From Warburgia ugandensis (lineage: Eukaryota > Streptophyta > Magnoliopsida > Canellales > Canellaceae): 64,000 nucleotides of DNA. Each line of letters starts with the position of its first letter. The stretch's first letter is position 1. This document shows, one piece after another, positions 62,304 through 64,000 of this stretch. A program made the position numbers and the translations under genes. The notes beneath the pieces are model-generated. The model made no database searches, was not told the origin of the DNA, and saw nothing but the letters and a program-made list of their open reading frames with translations. The stretch covers positions 23,199,437 through 23,263,436 of the forward strand of contig CP141138.1 in the NCBI GenBank assembly GCA_035236585.1, given 5' to 3'.

Positions 62304-64000
62304 TGATAGCCCAGGTTTTCAAATGCCTTTTAAAGAATTATTTTTGAAAGGCAAGATCCCTATTTGAAAATTTCATTTAGAAAACAAACAGCTAGAATAT
62401 TTTTCTCTGGAAAGACCTTTTAGAAAATCCTGAATGTCATAAGACCAATCAACACAATCATGAGTTCTAAAATCAAACATTTTTACATTTTAATGTGACA
62501 AGTGAAAAACTTATCATGTCTTAGAAATCTGTCCAGTTACAACCCACAATCCAATATGTATTTAAGATAATTATACATGTCTAAACTGTTTATAACAGTT
62601 ACATAACTACTCAGTCATCTCACAACATTTATAAAATGTGCAGATCATACATACACTGTCTATGTCCTCTCTCTGACTATTCTATGGCTTGGTCTCAACA
62701 CTCTTGCCTTTCCCTTCTTCATATTTATCTATAAAGCTGGTGGGCTGTGTATAGGGGAATCTACTTAGCAGGTAAAACCAAGATCACAAATATAAGCCAA
62801 TGCAAATCTCCTTCCATGCACTCATGCACACAGTGAAATATCCTTAGGTATGGTTCCTAAGGCTTATCAATATAAATTAGTAATATAACATTTGCATGCT
62901 TTTCAAGTATTCCATCCAAGATTTTAGGTTATTTGAGTATAATACAAGTACAGGTATAATATGATATGTTGACATCAAAAGAGTACTCAATAAACAAGTG
63001 CACAAAATGGATGAAAAAATAGTTAAACACTAAAATCTCAATTTAAATAACATATAAGAAAGTCCTCATCAATTTATGTCAAACATATCAGTTCTTTGCA
63101 AATATGAATATATCAAATATTAAATCATACAAGGCATTGTCATGCCTAGTGGTCATGGTATTTATGACCTTATCGCACGCGTGTTGCCAAAAAATCAACC
63201 TGCGGCAACTACCTTATGATGGGACATCGCAATACTACAACAACTGCCCAATCATAGGACACTGTACCAAAAGCATTAGCTAACACCAACTATGTAAGAC
63301 TTCTCACCATTTTGCATGAGAGGAGAATGGATGATGTAGTGTAGCCTTTCCATGATGCCACACTTGAAATCTAACCACTTGGTCCCTGTGTAAAAATATC
63401 AAACGTCGAAAGGTGGCTGGCCATCCCTATAACTGTCTTATCATAGTGTCCATTAGGTGAAAGTGCGTGTTTAAAACAAATCCTTGGCAAATCAATGCAT
63501 GAAAATTTAGGCACCATTGTACCCTCAGTGATATATTAGTCACTAATCACGTAATCAGATACTAATCATGGTTCAAAAATACATATTTTTCATTTAACTG
63601 CCATTGGATGTCAAATATAAATTATGCATGAGATTTAGTCAAGACAATTGCCCATAATGGACATTTTATGTTTTCTAATATAATAATAATAATAATAAAA
63701 TCCTTATATTTTTAATGAAAATTTTGATAGGGTTTCCCCTGTTAATAGGACAATGCACATTTAACGCATGTGGTGCATATCACCTGATCATCATAATTTC
63801 ATATTTATATAAAAATAGAGACTTTGTCTCCTGACAATTTCATCCACAAATAATTCAAAATTTTTCACATAATTCAAGTCATGAGGATGTTATTTTTAAA
63901 TCTCAAGGATAATCATCAACTACAATTATTGTAGTAATTACATGTACTTAACAAAACAGTGCGTAAGTGAAATAAATATGAAAATAGCAATCTTAAAATT
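62304..64000 (-). repeat. Third LTR related to the LARD family, cut by the window end
   Basis: It starts TGATAGCCCAGGTTTTCAAA and continues with GATCCCTATTTGAAAA and TTTAGAAAA blocks in the same order as the LTRs at 45878 and 52379. Farther in are a similar ATTACA-GTTA/ACATGTC region and a description-like CATGCCTAGTGGTCATGG. Similarity is clearly lower than between the other two. Confidence 0.5.

Overview
The window is nuclear DNA of a flowering plant. The evidence is spliced genes, Au-SINE copies, BED/DUF659 hAT transposons, plant L1 and RTE retrotransposons, Ty3/gypsy elements with iMet-tRNA primer sites, and a block of plastid DNA (psaB, ycf2, trnN, trnR, rbcL) embedded in nuclear retrotransposon sequence. 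The sequence does not let me name the species. Only one host gene looks intact; nearly everything else is nested or decayed mobile DNA.

Layout. 14-23932 (+): a gene for a protein with three U1-type C2H2 zinc fingers. It has exons at 14-107, 200-645 and 22571-23932, and intron 2 is 21.9 kb. That intron holds an L1 3' fragment (about 1.5-2.7 kb), a chromodomain-type Ty3/gypsy element with both LTRs (2927-13436), a complete-ended 4.3 kb hAT (8027-12330, 8-bp target duplication) inserted in the gypsy integrase, a probable solo LTR carrying an Au SINE (about 6.65-7.48 kb), a second hAT relic (17.3-19.75 kb), and another Au SINE with a 15-bp target duplication (20021-20203). 25073-25916: a short TTA-flanked element carrying an ERF/AP2 pseudogene fragment. 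26.1-28.4 kb (-): an L1 reverse-transcriptase relic with a 260-bp tandem duplication. 28.48-29.78 kb: a pair of diverged direct repeats, possibly LTRs. 31.85-32.4 kb (-): an L1 ORF1-like relic. 34808-35571: a solo LTR with a long (GA)n run.

36.65-45.84 kb (+): an RTE-clade non-LTR retrotransposon whose reading frame is split by 6.4 kb of organellar DNA (38957-45374). The insert is a scrambled mosaic of a trnN/trnR-region inverted repeat, psaB, the ycf2 start, possible mitochondrial sequence, trnN, trnR, ycf2 internal and rbcL. At its right edge rbcL is fused in frame to the RTE C-terminus, giving a 269-codon open frame.

45878-55182 (-): a LARD-like element with 3.1/2.8 kb LTRs, an iMet primer site and no substantial open frame inside. 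56.05-62 kb (-): a decayed Ty3/gypsy element with gag remnants and a roughly 1.1 kb purine-rich tract. 62304 to the end: a third LTR related to the LARD family, cut by the window edge.

No defence system, CRISPR array or operon is present. The most unusual object is the organelle-DNA mosaic inside the RTE element and the chimeric frame at its boundary.
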